Source: Lingula anatina | Taxonomy: Eukaryota > Brachiopoda > Lingulata > Lingulida > Lingulidae | Length of the DNA: 64,000 nt | Direction of reading: 5' to 3' | NCBI RefSeq assembly: GCF_001039355.2 | Contig: NW_019775502.1 | Coordinates: forward strand, 435,589 to 499,588 | Part shown: one piece after another, positions 36,191-49,435 of the stretch | Layout: each line of letters begins with the position of its first letter | How positions within the stretch are numbered: the first letter of the stretch is position 1 | Notes under the pieces: model-generated | The model's database searches: none | What the model saw: only the letters and a program-made list of their open reading frames with translations | What the model was told of the DNA's origin: nothing | Made by a program: the position numbers and the translations under genes

Positions 36191-37180
36191 TCATTGTCAA
36201 GAATAAAATAGGTGCAATGTTTGTTTATTAACTAATAATTGATCGCAATTTCACACAGAAAGAAAACCATAAGTTGGCATAAAAACAATGCGGTCGAATG
36301 AACTTTTTCTATTCTATTTTAAGGGGATTCCCTCTGAAAGTACTAGTAGCCTACATGTACTCGAAGCATACAACAGTGCGTCAGGACATGCTGCCCCAAA
36401 GGAATCCATTAACTCTTATATTCTAAAAAATGCTTCGTGTTGCAAAATGTTCATATTTAGCGAAGTTGAATTTCGCAGACATTTTAATTGTATGTAATGA
36501 AAACATTTGAACGACATAAAGACGATATAAAGTTTTTATTTTGGTTTCCTCATTTGATTTCTGTAAAGCTAGACAACATTTCAGAAAGTACGAATCGTCT
36601 TTTTCTGTTAAGTTTATGGAACCATTGGCCTTTATGCTTTGTTTCTAGGATATTCACTGATAATAAATTTAAAACATACTATGAAGAAAATAATTTTGTT
36701 TGGTCTATAAATCACCTTAGATTGAAATTATTTAAGGAAATATGTATTAGTCGTCTCCAACAAAGTCGACACCGCTGCACAGGCATTTTCATCCTGATCT
36801 ATCGTTTCGACGATAAAAGCATAGATATGGCCGTGGAAGCCCGCAGAAATGGGGATATAGGGAAGGTTAAACAAAGAGTATTACATTTACAAAACTAATG
36901 CAACACACAGGTTAATTGATATTTGTTTTGTACAATTCCAAATGGCATTTCACAATTTTCAATTAAACAAAAGGGAATGCTATCGAACTGTTTATCTGAA
37001 AGCCGCACATATCAGACCCCAGACACGATACAGAATTATTTCTGGTAATAAAAAATTCGAAAGTTGATATTGACGTTGTTTTGCACACGTAACACCATTT
37101 GACATTTGTTTTTGATCATTTGATATGAGAAACTCTGTTTGTGTAACTTAAAAACGCCAGATTCGCCACCTATTTATGAT

Positions 37181-38164
37181 AATGTCACGGAGAGGTTTCA
37201 CCATTTTCTTTGTTTTGGAATGTTTTGTGCATCCTGCAGTTGTGAAATCATCACAAACTAAAGATAATCACGTGTGTCAGGTGTTTGGAAACGAAGTCCT
37301 AGCCTATGTCGTAGGCAACTCAAAAATATTTTTAAAAGATAAATAATGTCCCTTATGATAACGATGTCGAATATTTAAGAAATTAGTGAAGTCAGATTAG
37401 TTAGTGGTTGACAGTAATTTTAAATGCACGTCTCTTCCTAACATCTCACCACCTGCTAATTCTCTTGACACAGTTTTGAAGCACACGCAACCCGGGCATC
37501 AGAATCTGAAATAGTGGCAAGATATGATATATGATATATCAAATTAATATTTAAAGACGAATCATTTGCAATCTCAAAGTAGTACATCAAACACATAGTC
37601 GTTATTTATGTCGTTTCATCTCTATTTATTTATACATTTCTTTCTTAAAACCACTGGGAATTGGAACAAAAATGTACACAGGGGAGATAGGGGCCTATGT
37701 GAAAACCAAACAACGTTCACATTTCTAGAAAAATAAACTAGAAATGTCACGGAGAAGTTTCCCCATTTTCATGGTTTTGGAATGTTTTGTGCATCCCGCA
37801 GTTGTGAAATCATCACAAACTAAAGATAATCACGTGTGTCAGGTGTTTGGAAACTAAGTCCTATGTCAGGTAGGACCGTAGGCAACTCAAAAATATTTTT
37901 AAAAGATAAATAATGTCCCTTATGATAACGGTGTCGAATATTTAAGAAATTAATGAAGTGAGATTAGTTAGTGGATGACGATAATTTTAAATGCGCGTCT
38001 CTTCCTAACATCTCACTGCCTGCCAATTGTCTTGACACAGTTTTGAAAGACAAGCAACCCGGGCATCAGAATCTGAAATAGTGGCAAGATATGATATATG
38101 ATATATCAAATTAATATTTAAAGGCAAATCATTTGCAAGCTCAAAGTAGTACATCAAACACATA
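37181..38164. repeat. Direct duplication of about 420 bp, second copy 562 bp downstream
   Basis: Copy 1 is 37181-37597 and copy 2 is 37743-38164, sharing AATGTCACGGAGA at the start, TGCAGTTGTGAAATCATCAC or its near-copy inside, and TAGTACATCAAACACATA at the end. A third short piece (ACACAGTTTTGAAGAATGAGCAACCCGG, within 38209-38271) follows. Few differences separate the two main copies. Confidence 0.9.
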
Positions 38165-39580
38165 CTGAGTAGTGTTTTTTGTTTGCTTGTTTGTTTGTTT
38201 GTTTTTTGACACAGTTTTGAAGAATGAGCAACCCGGATTTCAGAACTTAAAATGGTGGCAGGATATAATTAGGACTTTTTAATCCCCCCAGAATTTTAGA
38301 GACTTTTGGCGAGAGTCAGAAAAGAAGGTAATATAGTAAGTAAGAACATAATACCGTTAACCCCAGGAAAAATTTGTCAAGTATGAGTTTTTTTCCGGGA
38401 AAATCTTACTTTATGCAGCTTTAAGTTTTTTTTTTTTTTTTTTTTTTTTTTTGTAAAGGTGGTTTGGGTTGTTCTGACAATCCTAACCGATGTGCCATGT
38501 ACGTTTATATACGACACTATCGCGGTTGGTGACATGCACGACATGCAACACACCAACTCTGATTGCACTACGTTCTTTATCATTTTGATGTTGTCTCCAT
38601 TTGATGTCTTTACTTTTTCGTTTCCTCTTTATCTATTTTCAATTTCATCTTATTTTATTATATGTGATTTCATTTCATTTCATTTTTATTTTACTTAATT
38701 TTTTAAAATTTCTATTCAAAATTTTCTTTTTTTTCCCATTTGCTTAACATTTGTTTACTTCTGACTTATAAAGAAAGAAAGTCCGGTTAAAAACATCACG
38801 TAGGAAAAAATGCATCGCCTTAAATAAAAGCGTCATTTTATCTTTATTTGTCTTTCAGCTTGAGCCAGTAAATGAGCTACATGTATCTTGTCACTTTGGG
38901 TCCCTGTGAGAGATGAAAAGCACGTTAATGAACACGAGAGATATCTTTGTGCTACGACATTAAATTTTTAGAGATTCCCAAATGCCAGTCGTGTCGGGAC
39001 TCGCATGTAAAACGTCTGCGCGATTATTTCCTGTGCCAGGCCATGAACAATGAAAAACCATCGGATTCATTCTTCAAGAGCTATACATATTACGTATCCA
39101 GATGCGTCAGTTCATTTTACACTAATGCACTAGTTAGGTATGAGAGATGTTTTCAAAGTGCGGGCTACCATATACTTAAGGCACTAAGATAACAGAATAT
39201 TAATACGTACTGAGAGAGTTGTGATGCGGGAATATCATAGTTCACAACCAACATAATCGATTAGCGGCAACGTAAGTGGCACAATATTTTATAGGCTTCG
39301 CTATTCCATCGTAATTATTAGGAACTCGTAGAAGCGGAGGCATAGGCTTTCTTGCAGTAGCTAGAGACTTTAATGGAAAGCGTATTTGTAGAACGATCAT
39401 CAGGAAAAATAGACAACTTGATTTGGTTTATGACTGCTTTTTTGTATATACGTGTACATTTGGATCTGCTGACTATATGAAAAGTGGCTATGAGCTTGTC
39501 TTGGTAGTATGCCTTACGTCAAGCCGAACTGTATATTCAGTCCCTATGTCTTGGGCTAAGAGGGAAACCACTTAATCCAA

Positions 39581-39587
39581 TATAAGA
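39581..39587 (+). promoter_or_regulatory. Possible TATA box of the GPCR gene
   Basis: TATAAGA lies 116 bases before the ATG. It would leave a 5' UTR of about 85 bases, but a spliced leader exon further upstream cannot be excluded. Confidence 0.3.
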
Positions 39588-39696
39588 GGTAGGCTATCAG
39601 GAGAATACACCACATGTGAAGGAAGTTACATAACTTACAGTTCATTACTTCAAGAGAAGACTACGAGAGAGAAACGCTGAGAATAATTTTTAAGAA

Positions 39697-40677
39697 ATGA
39701 ACAACTCGAGCACGCACTGCTGGGCAACTCTGGAGCACTGTTACTGCGACAGTGTTTACTCCCTCACGGTGCTGTCAACCCTGGGGAATGTGTTCACAAC
39801 AGTCGTCATAGCAACTAGTAAAAAACTCCGGCATCGTTCCACATTCATATTCATTTTATTCTTGGCGCTAGCGGACATGAGCGCAATGTTACAGATGACA
39901 TCCTTCTGTGCCCTGTATACACCTTTTTTTCGAGAAAACAAAAACACGGTCAGCAAATGCGTATTTAAAAACCTACAAAACTGGATGAATGCTGGCACCG
40001 TATCACTTTCATACGCCCTTATTCTTTTAGTCACCATTGAACGATTTGCCGTTGTGTATTTTCCTTTTCATGGTCAAAGGATCTTCATTCGACGAAACGC
40101 CGTGATACTGAGCGCAGTTGCCATCATCGTTTCCTTCTTAAGCACCATTTACTTGTTTTGGATGTTCAAGCCGGAAGGGGGCCAATGCAGAAAAGTCTCT
40201 TCTGTTTATACGGTGGCGGACAAGTCACAAGTGATTGCTGCCTTGATCACGTGGGTGGTCTTACTAATGCTTTGCATTGCCATAATTTACAAGCTCCGAC
40301 GAGTTTCTAAGGGACACCAAAAATTGTCAACGTGTAATTTAAGTGGTAGGTACAGGAACACTCATATACTGCTACTGAGCAACGTTATAGCGTTTCTTTT
40401 GCTTGTAGGACCAGTTCGAATAGTGGATTTTCTGAACGGCGTAACAGCCCAAAATACATACACCATTCCGCTGTACTTGCGCGAGATATTGTGGCTCTTG
40501 AGTAAACTTAACCATTGCGTCAACGTTGTTCTTTACGCTGTAAGCTGCAGGGATTTCAGGAATGCTATTGTCAGAATGAAGAGACGTTGTCTCCGAAAAT
40601 TGGTTACACATGATGATATCCAAAGTGAATCGCGGGTGGAGAACCAAGCACTACAACAATTTCACAATGTTAATTGA
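39697..40677 (+). CDS. Class A (rhodopsin-like) G-protein-coupled receptor, intronless
   Basis: A single open frame of 326 residues. Seven hydrophobic segments lie at about 18-40, 49-72, 93-120, 133-155, 177-200, 223-247 and 262-283. Class A landmarks are N31 (GN in TM1), LALAD with D60 (TM2), C88 at the top of TM3 paired with C164 in the second extracellular loop, and ERF (115-117) in place of DRY. TM7 reads NVVLY (276-280) in place of NPxxY, followed by a helix 8 of CRDFRNAIVRMKRRC. TM6 lacks the CWxP motif. An NSS sequon sits near the N-terminus. The overall look is that of orphan peptide or FMRFamide-receptor-like families that are expanded in marine invertebrates, but the ligand cannot be named. 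The start is the first ATG after in-frame stops and gives a short, normal N-terminus. Being intronless, it may derive from retroposition. Confidence 0.9.
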   Translation: MNNSSTHCWATLEHCYCDSVYSLTVLSTLGNVFTTVVIATSKKLRHRSTFIFILFLALADMSAMLQMTSFCALYTPFFRENKNTVSKCVFKNLQNWMNAGTVSLSYALILLVTIERFAVVYFPFHGQRIFIRRNAVILSAVAIIVSFLSTIYLFWMFKPEGGQCRKVSSVYTVADKSQVIAALITWVVLLMLCIAIIYKLRRVSKGHQKLSTCNLSGRYRNTHILLLSNVIAFLLLVGPVRIVDFLNGVTAQNTYTIPLYLREILWLLSKLNHCVNVVLYAVSCRDFRNAIVRMKRRCLRKLVTHDDIQSESRVENQALQQFHNVN

Positions 40678-40936
40678 ATCATTATACAACTGAGGGCCTT
40701 CTATCGTAGCGGTGTTTATGATAGTGATAAGAAATCTGTCGATTAGACATATTGTGCTTAGATTCACATTGAGACATATATACACCACGAGTCAAGCATT
40801 TTGAAAGCCGGCAATGTTCGTTGCGGTGACTTGATGCCAAACCTCTCAAAATTACTCACCGTTTTTTTACACACATAATGGTACCATTTAATGGGCCAAC
40901 TTAACGCCTGAAGTGGTGCTGAGACTAACGGACCTC

Positions 40937-40938
<2 letters not shown>

Positions 40939-40981
<43 letters not shown>

Positions 40982-41020
40982 CAAGCCAACGAACTATTCC
41001 AGTAGTATGCCCACAATAAA
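40939..41020. terminator. T-run and polyadenylation signal after the GPCR
   Basis: A run of 43 Ts (40939-40981) is followed by AATAAA at 41015-41020, 340 bases after the stop. The signal may end the GPCR transcript; the T-run could also be a retroposon tail in reverse orientation. Confidence 0.35.
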
Positions 41021-41575
41021 TTTAAGGATAAAATATCATTGGCAAGCTGAATTGTTCTTATGTCTCCGATAAATAAACTGTCCAGTCACACATTTACCGA
41101 CCCCAAGGACTTTCAAGAAAAAGAAGAAAGACAGTATACAGTGGTAGTCATATTGGACTTTATTCAAACAATAACCAAGGGTTCCGTTTGGACATATATG
41201 TAACTATTGTTTTCTTTGTGCGAAGTCGAACGTAATAATTTTATGACATCTCATGATTCAACAATGTAAGTTTTTGGTTATTATTGGCAGTAGTGAGGGC
41301 ATTCATAGTCGTGACGTTTGTATCAGCTGTCTCCTGTAGATGTCAAATGTTCAACAGCGTAGCCCAGACCCCCCTCACCCCCCCCCCCTCTTCTATTCCT
41401 ATAATGTCTTGTCTGTTTGTCCCTTGGCACTACATTGTGAACATATATTATTGATGGTCTGAAGGCTGGTTGTGTATACCTAGAGAGCAATAAAAAACTT
41501 AATAAAACATCACCCGGTATAACATTTTAATTTCAGATTAGATAAACAAGCCCAAGGTTGGAAAGTACTAGATAG

Positions 41576-41765
41576 AGCTCATTCAGAACTGTGTACTAAC
41601 AGATCCGCAGATCAAATATGGCGACCAACTAAAAAGCTTGTCGCTTAATTTAAGATTATATATAGACACTGAATAGACTTCCAGCGGGGATAACGCAACA
41701 AGCATTCAAGTGGGTCGTCCATATTTGATCCGTGGATCTGTTAGTCCCCTGCTCTGAATGGGACC
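41576..41765. mobile_element. Palindromic MITE, about 190 bp
   Basis: The left end reads GCTCATTCAGAACTG, then CTAACAGATCCGCAGATCAAA; the right end is its diverged complement (TTTGATCCGTGGATCTGTTAG, then CTGCTCTGAATGGGA). The arms are about 50 bp. No coding capacity. Confidence 0.7.
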
Positions 41766-42190
41766 ATAGAACCCGGTCGAGCTTTGAGATTCACATTATA
41801 ATAACAATCTTAGTTATTGTCTGTTGATTTCATTTAGACTCTTTGCAATTTAAGTGAAATCAGTTGTGGCCTCATCTTTATCTTTCAATCTGCCATTATT
41901 ATAACTGTTTTATTTTAGCGTCTCACAAGTAACCTAACGGGGCAGAGTCCCTCATTGTTTAAAGATACATCTTAAGCCAGTGATTGCGACAAATCCAATC
42001 ATGTAGTTATGAAAAACACAGCTAAGGTTTCATTTCATTATTTCTTGTAGAATGATATTTGAGCAGATATTTTCGGCTTACCATCTGTGCTCTACAGACT
42101 TAAAGGAAATAAGGCCAAATTTACGACCGGAAATCTGAAAAAATAAATGCCTTTTCGGCTGACCAATCGTTCTTTTTTTCTTTTTTTTTA

Positions 42191-42229
<39 letters not shown>

Positions 42230-45200
42230 CAATATTGAGTTTTTATTTGAGTAGTGTAGTATACGTAGTAATATGTATGCGTTTCAGGGAATGTAAGCGG
42301 TTGCACCCTTGCATGTAATGATTTTTTATGCTTGGCATGTGCGGAAACATTTGCGTAATAGGGTTTTCTGTGGCTGGTCGTAAATCATTCAAAGTACAGA
42401 CGTTGACGTTAACATAACGCTGCAGTTCGTGGTACATTGATCACTGTAAAACTGGTGGTATACATACTCCTTTAAGTACTGTAAAGCAAGTCCCTCAACA
42501 AACGTATTTTGAAATTGGAAGAAATGTTTGTATAAGATATTTCGACGTGAAAATAAAGGTCAACACCCTCACACCTCCTCCCCCCCCCCCCTCCCCCCAG
42601 TTAGGTTTTTCCGAAATTCTGCACAAGACTTGAACTTATTGATTTGGACTAAAGAACGATAATGTAGAAAAACTGACGTCTCCAGAGATCGCCATTTGTT
42701 GTATCAGATTTCACAGTAATTCATGGGAAACAATAAGGGAGATACAAAGCTGCTTTTAATGTTTTCTAGGCAAAATCGGAAATTTTATAGGATTTATGGG
42801 GTTATCAAAACAAGCCTAATTTTGTGTTTGATTTAATTATATCACTAAAGATGCACTGGTCATTGTTCATAGTTATCGTCCCCCTTTAATAAAGATGCAC
42901 GTAAAGCTAAACTCTTTGAAAATGCACGCTGTTGCTCAAAACGGTTATCACACTCTCAGGAATAGTTTTTTAAAATAATGTAATTTTGGATTCTGTCTTC
43001 CCCACAGTGATCAATGACCATTTCACATACCTAGGTCAAATATGAGAACATGTTGCCTGATTGCAGCTTCAAATTTAAGTTTTAACTCAAAAGGGTGTGA
43101 GTGATATGCGAATAAATGTTGGTATGTTGGCTATACAATGGGTGTTTTTGCCTTGCAATAAAGATGCAATCTGACCTCCACCAAACTATAGCTGAAGCCA
43201 TGCCAGGACCGATGATATTGGTCTGAGGGACCACATAGTTGCATTCAATGACATGGCCTCAAGAAATCCGACATTGACAGACGGCTTGCCCGGCGTTATA
43301 AGGCTGTTATTAGAGTAGTCCAGAGGAGAACTGTCAGCGACAATGTGGCTTCTGACAAATCCACAGGTCGACTCCGTGCCACTGACACCCGTACTGACTT
43401 ATCATCATCATCATCATCATCAACAATGCCATTGCTACTGAATTAGAGGCACATCATTTGCTCCCCCAAACTTTGAACTGGAGACTCTTCTAACATGGCT
43501 AAAGGGCTGGAAGGATGGTTAGGAAATATAACTTAAAGATGCATAAAAAGTCAATTTTTTGTCACAAAAACCAACCAAATGCCAGCATATAGTTTCAAGT
43601 AGTATAACTAAGAGAATTACCAAAAGGCATTGTTTAATTTTACCCGAAAATGATGTTTGAACGGATTTTTCTGCTGGCATTCTAAGCTGTATGTCAATGG
43701 GGCAGGAAAGTAGGTCACGAAAGTAGGTTAAATTTACAACCAAAAATTTAAAGAAAGGAGCAGTCTAAAGGTCTTTTATGGTTGATCGAGTGATCTATTC
43801 AGTTTATCCCTTGGCATGTCGAATTTATTTGAGTCATATAAGAATCTAGTAGAAGTGGTTTACATGTGTTACTGGGAATCCACGCTCCACCGATGTTCGG
43901 TTCGTATGAACCTTTAAGAGTAAGCATCGCGTGAATAGGATGGGCTAGGTAACGTAGGAAATATAGAAACCTCACAGTTGAGTATTGGAAAATGTGGTTT
44001 TCGCAAGTGAATCCAAATTCCTACTCTACCAATGTGACAGCAGTCTGCGAATTCGTCGTTTTAATGTCAAAAAGATGTTTCAAGAAAATTAACAAGAAAT
44101 CGAGGCCGCTGGATGCTGCTCTGTTTGGATGCCTTTTTGTTCCATTGGTGTCAGCCAATTGGTTCTTTTCGAAAAAAGGGTCAAAGCTGTGGCATACCAT
44201 ATATTACAAAATGACTTGATGACATTAACACATGCAATATTCCAGGGCAACTTTCGCTTACGGCATTACAATGGTACCCCCATTATGCCAGCTTGGTAAG
44301 GGATTTTATTAGCAACAGTGTTGTTCTTTCAATTAATAGGTCAACTGGATCACAGTTAACGAGTTATGACTTAGCTCGAATACAACATCTGATACATAAG
44401 CCTTTTCAGTAACTGGCATAATGGCAGCTTACTTTTGCATGCCAATTATTAACAGAGAGGCCAAACAGAAAACCCAGTCATTATCGTTTCATTTTATCTA
44501 GGAACGAGAGGGTGCGTGTTCCTGTAGACATTGTTTTGTGGCGTCGATTCCGGACGCTGAGCCCATACAATCATGATAAGCGTCTGTCGCTCATGCATGC
44601 CCCTATCTATTTCCTCTACGCGGTTGTAGATTATGACGTCTACTTTGTCCAGATTTTTGAATTGAGAACATTTTGTGCTGTAAAATAGATACGTGACTCT
44701 CTGTTTTAGAGGGCGGCGAGTTTGATTGTCTTTTAAGTGATTTCCAAATAAAATTGTTTTAATCTTTTTATTTAATTACTTTTTTCTGCCTTACATGCAC
44801 ATCGGGTTTTAACACCAAGGAAATATCGTGTCGACCTTCCATAACGAATCTTGAGTTCCAGGTTATACAGGAAATGGTTATAAATGAAACAATTGAGCAA
44901 AAAAGCTGAAGGTCGACCGTTGCCTCTCCAGAAAGATCCATTGAGGACCCGCTATCCAATTCAATATGTCAGGTCGGTGATTGACACAAACAAGCCAAAC
45001 GGACACGATTGGGGGAGTATGAAAAGCCATTTTTATCTGATAAAATATGACAAATAAGAAATGATTGATCGCTTGCCAGGTTGTTGCATAGCGCCTGTGG
45101 ACGGTTTACTGATTAGAGTCGGCTACTTATTGTGCAAATGTCAAAATGATTTACACTGTCCAGATGGACGTAAATCGTACAGATAATGTGAAATTGAAGA

Positions 45201-45274
45201 AAAAGCTATTCAACAGCTTTGTCAATTAACTTTTGCCGGTATATAGGCTGATAATCTCCTGCTGTAATGTTGGG

Positions 45275-45311
<37 letters not shown>

Positions 45312-46429
45312 GGGGAGGAGGGGTAGAACGAGTCATACACTCCTGATTAGTTTTGGAAGTAGGCCTACATGTATCCCTTACTACCCCCTTCCTTGCAGAG
45401 GGCAGATGTCCAAATAATAAATGATAATGATAAATAATAATTTTTAAAGTCTTAACTCCATGTTAATGTTCAGCAGACATTACCTAAAAACAAGTACTTA
45501 ACAACACAAATACCAAGATTTGTAAAAATTAAAAGAATAATTAAGTAAGATTGAGATAGGCCTACTGTATAGAAAAAAGGGCATAATTTTCAGATTACAC
45601 CATTTCTATCATCAATATGGAAATTTCCCAAAAACATATTTTTAAACTCCTTTTAAAATTATTACTTTCTTCAATTGAGCGGATTTCATTTGGTAGCTTA
45701 TCCATTTCATTGGACCAGCTGACTTAAAAGAGATGCCCCTTAAAGTTTAAGACGCACATTTTCAGGTTTTAGTAACAGGTGAGCTACCGGTACTGATGGC
45801 AAGGTTCTGGTATGAATTACCTCTACCAGGGCGGCAGATATTATAGGCATATTTTCCACAGGCCACCCTGTTCCTTTTGGCCAGATGGAAGCAATTAAAT
45901 CTGCACGTGCGTAGATGACATTGTACCCTCTCTGCAGGGAGCTCTTACAGAAGATTCCTCAGTTAGCTTCAATCAGAAGGGAATATTCTCATCTGTCGCA
46001 AAAGAGCAAGTGATTAGAATTCAGAGTAATATTATCTGTCTTGATTGTTGTCTGGGGGACTTAGTAGTGCATTGTTAAGTGGCAATTCCTGAGTAGTTAT
46101 GCGAACAATAACCAGCCATGTAATCAACCTAGAGATTTCAGAGCAGGGTCGAAGTTAAAAAATTGACCATATTTAGCCAGAGACGTAATATGTGAATATC
46201 TAGGGAAAAATCAACCAGTGGACCAGGAAGATGGCATGGTAGGAACATGGTGAACAACTTGTTCGTTAAAGTAAGTCGGTGCCACTTTAACAAAAGCACC
46301 ATAGACAAAAACTAGGAATTTAAAAAAAAACGTTGCTTGGAGTGTCAGCCAGTGCATTTCTTTTAAAACTGCATGGTGTGATGTAATTTTCCATAGACGT
46401 ACGAGTTAATAATCTAGCGGAAATGTTCT

Positions 46430-47110
46430 GTATAGGTTGTATTTTTTATCTGTTTCTTATGACATCCATATTAAAGAGAGTTGCGATAATCCAATTTAAA
46501 AGTTACCAAAGAATGTATGACAGTAGCTGTGGCAGACTCTGAAAGGTGACTACAAATTGCACCAAAGTTCTTAATGTTATGTACTGCAAACTTGCATACG
46601 CTATAGTAAATTGCTTGTTCATGAGAAGTGCCCTATCTATAAAAACACTTTTTTGCGTGGGACTTTGCCTTAATGATACTGGCTCTAATATTTGATTCCA
46701 ATTTTCTCTGATATTTTCTGGTTGTGTGGCTGGGTTATAACTAGAAGTTCAGACTTTCAATCGTTGATTTTCAGCTTATTTCTTATCAAATTTAAACAAT
46801 CCACATGGAAATCAATTGTACAGATAAAAGTGAACCTGGAACGAAATCTGGCAATGTCAATTAATTTCTATGGGGCGATAAACTGCTGCATCTGTCTTCA
46901 CTCACGGGGATGCACATTGCAATCTTCAGTAATGATTGCCCAAGGTTTCTTAATCTTCGTCTCTGCCAGATGATTTAAGGCCGCATTCAACACCCTGAAT
47001 TTCCAAGGTTCCTGGAAACTCACCTTTCTACTATCAGTAAAGACTCTGCCCTTTCTAATATCCAGCTCCAATGCAATTATAATTTCAGTCCATTTAAGGG
47101 TTGAGTACAT
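46430..47110 (-). pseudogene. L2/CR1-like LINE reverse-transcriptase remnant
   Basis: The minus strand carries NKLKINDRKSELLVI at about 46750-46800 and, further on, KNFGAICSHLSESATATVIH and SLVTFKLDYRNSL, an in-frame stop, then YGCHKKQ (about 46445-46580). These are the palm-to-thumb landmarks of L2/CR1-clade elements (NKLKLNxxKTEFLVI ... VTSRLDYCNSLLYGLPK). Frameshifts and stops make it non-functional. Confidence 0.7.
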
Positions 47111-49435
47111 TTTAAAGCACGTGGTCCATATTGACTGCTTTCTCTCAAGCTTGGTTCAGAGCAAGTCGCCCGATTGATTGCAATCGACATTATTTGAGAC
47201 AGGGTATAGAATGAAGCTACAATTTGGGGGGGGGGGATGGTCAAGGGAGTTCGCACTTAAGTAAAAAGAATATAATGACAAACGCTTGTCATTATACAGA
47301 TTAGTGAAACTGTTTATTGGATAATAAAATTTTTGACTTAATTTACTCCAAAACGGATTTACAATATCAACTCGATCTATTTTTCCCCTAGTACTGTAAT
47401 GATTGGAATTTTGAATCAAGTCAATGCTGGAAAGATATGTGTACCAGAAACGTGATAATTTTTAGGTCGCATTCCAAACAACTTTTAATTAAAATTGTAA
47501 TACTGGTGGACAAAACGAAGAAATTGTAAAAAAAAAAAAAGAAATTTAAGATTATAATTTTCTTCATCGATAGAAAGCAATGGAAAGCAATGGAAAGCAA
47601 TAAAGTCTGCAAAGACAATGTATGCAATATTTAAACGAGGTTTCAATTTTGAGTGTTACGGATCAACTGAATGTTTTCGGCCAAATGAATGTACACATGG
47701 GTCTGTAAGGTGGTGAAATATGGGGGTTTAATATATTGATATTGAAAAGGTGCAATCATTTTTATACACGCTGACATCGACTATCAAACGTAGCACACAG
47801 AAAATTTATAATATAAAAGTGAAAAATGTATATATTGTCAGCAGTTTTCTTGGAGCTAACGTCGAATTGGCTTCCTTCTAACAGGACGTTATTTCGGTTT
47901 GACGCTTTTCCTTGATTGAGGTTAAAAATTGTTCAAGAACTTTAGGTCAGGGTCACGCAATCCCATAGGCGGTTGTTTGCGTCTTCTATAAATTTGTGCC
48001 CCTGGGTCTTGAAATTAATAATTTCTATAATATTTCCAAAATGAAACTTGCCTTCGAAGACATGATATCCTCTGCTTGGAGAATGTTCTGAATGTGTACA
48101 TTTTCGCCGATACATTCTGGCACACATGTTACAAAAATACAATCTGTAATTGTACGCGGAAGTTCAAGAAGCGTCACGTCACATTTTGACTGCAAACTCC
48201 AATTAAGTATAGCATCTTGTTAATGGCAGTCCATTGTCAACTCAGTCAGTCACCCTTCCCGGCAGCTGAGCCTGATGTTTGGCGTGATATTTTCGCGTGG
48301 TTGAATACGTGAGCAAATGTACAGGTACTTAGTAAGTGGTTCAGACTTCACTGAAAGCGGCTGGTTTATGTGTTAGAAGTGACTGGCATTCTAATTAAGA
48401 CAATATATTTTAATGACAGCACACCGTCTATCACAGAAACATCTTAAACTGATATTTCGAGCACCTGCTTTAATTCCACAATTGAGCTTGGCACTGATGT
48501 TCATATTGTGAAATGTGAATAACTGGTCAATGGCGGTGTTCATCTGTTATTAATCTGCTCGTGTTGTAAGTGGCAGTTATCTCTATTGAATAAAAATCAC
48601 ACACTGCCCACACCTTTTTAAATAGTAAGCCATTTAATTGCATTGGTGTCATAAGCTATCAGTGATGCATATTTAAATGACAATTATGTATGTGATAAAA
48701 ATACAGACTTGACATTTAACGTGGAATAATATTTCAGTTTCAAAGGTATGCCTAAATAAAAATGCATTCTTTTTTTTTCAACAAACCCGGATCTCACATA
48801 AGATATGTGAATGAAAAAGTAATAAGTCAGGTGTGTCACTATCAATCAATTAACCAGCATGTCTGTAGCACTGTTGCATTGCGTAATATGCAGTGATTTA
48901 CATGTAATATGGTAGTGCACTTTAGGCTGGTCATAGCATGGCTTTGAGGAAGCATGGTTCTGTCCAAAAAGTCTCCATATTTCGATAACGCCTGCATAGA
49001 AGAATTTGAAATTTTCCATAAAAGTGTCCGATTTTGCGTTGCGTACACTGAGTGTAGCAATGCTTCACAGCATAGTGACTCTGTGCCAGAATGGCGCGAA
49101 AAAGACAGACACTGCCAGACAGATTATTGTGGCATACGAAACGGTCGGCACACTTTTACAGAGCTGTGCTCAGTTTGATATACTACACAGAGACCACGCC
49201 CGATATGTCCATATATTACCACCAGGATACAGAATTCACTACCCTTACGGATATGCTTCTACATCTAGCATCTACAAAAACCACCCAATTAAATAGTATC
49301 GCTCGTAGAGTGACTAAGGGCACTGACAGCAGCAATATTTAGAGTGGAATTCACATTGGTGTCAAAACACTAATGGCTGCTTTCGATGGAAATCTTAACC
49401 AATCAAAGAGAAGGTAAATATTGATAACTATATGT

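Larger units (their letters stand above)
30463..39580. other. Gene-poor region between IL-17-like gene and GPCR
   Basis: No gene is supported. The region holds local duplications (33040-34275 and 37181-38164), R3 MITEs (34502-34825), a LINE remnant (35765-36190) and T-runs at 35153-35184 and 38429-38452. The frame at 36488-36898 (136 codons) and that at 38947-39192 have no recognisable domain, no splice context and AT-driven composition; I do not call them genes. 30500-33000 holds a short repeated phrase CATATTCCGTCAAG (30952 and 32774) and nothing else seen. Confidence 0.5.

Noticed and set aside
36288-36898. Two adjacent plus-strand frames of 69 and 136 codons
   Set aside because: AT-driven composition, no recognised domain, no matching splice sites; a decayed retroelement is possible but could not be shown.
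39300-39540. Possible LINE endonuclease remnant upstream of the GPCR
   Set aside because: Only weak similarity to an endonuclease phrase in one frame, with no order of motifs.
43217-43400. Possible transposase-like peptide with RRLARRYKAVIRVVQRRTV
   Set aside because: The helix-turn-helix look is short, no other transposase motif or terminal repeat was found, and it ends in an (ATC)n run.
49006-49342. Three overlapping plus-strand frames
   Set aside because: No recognised family; peptides in all three frames look equally plausible.
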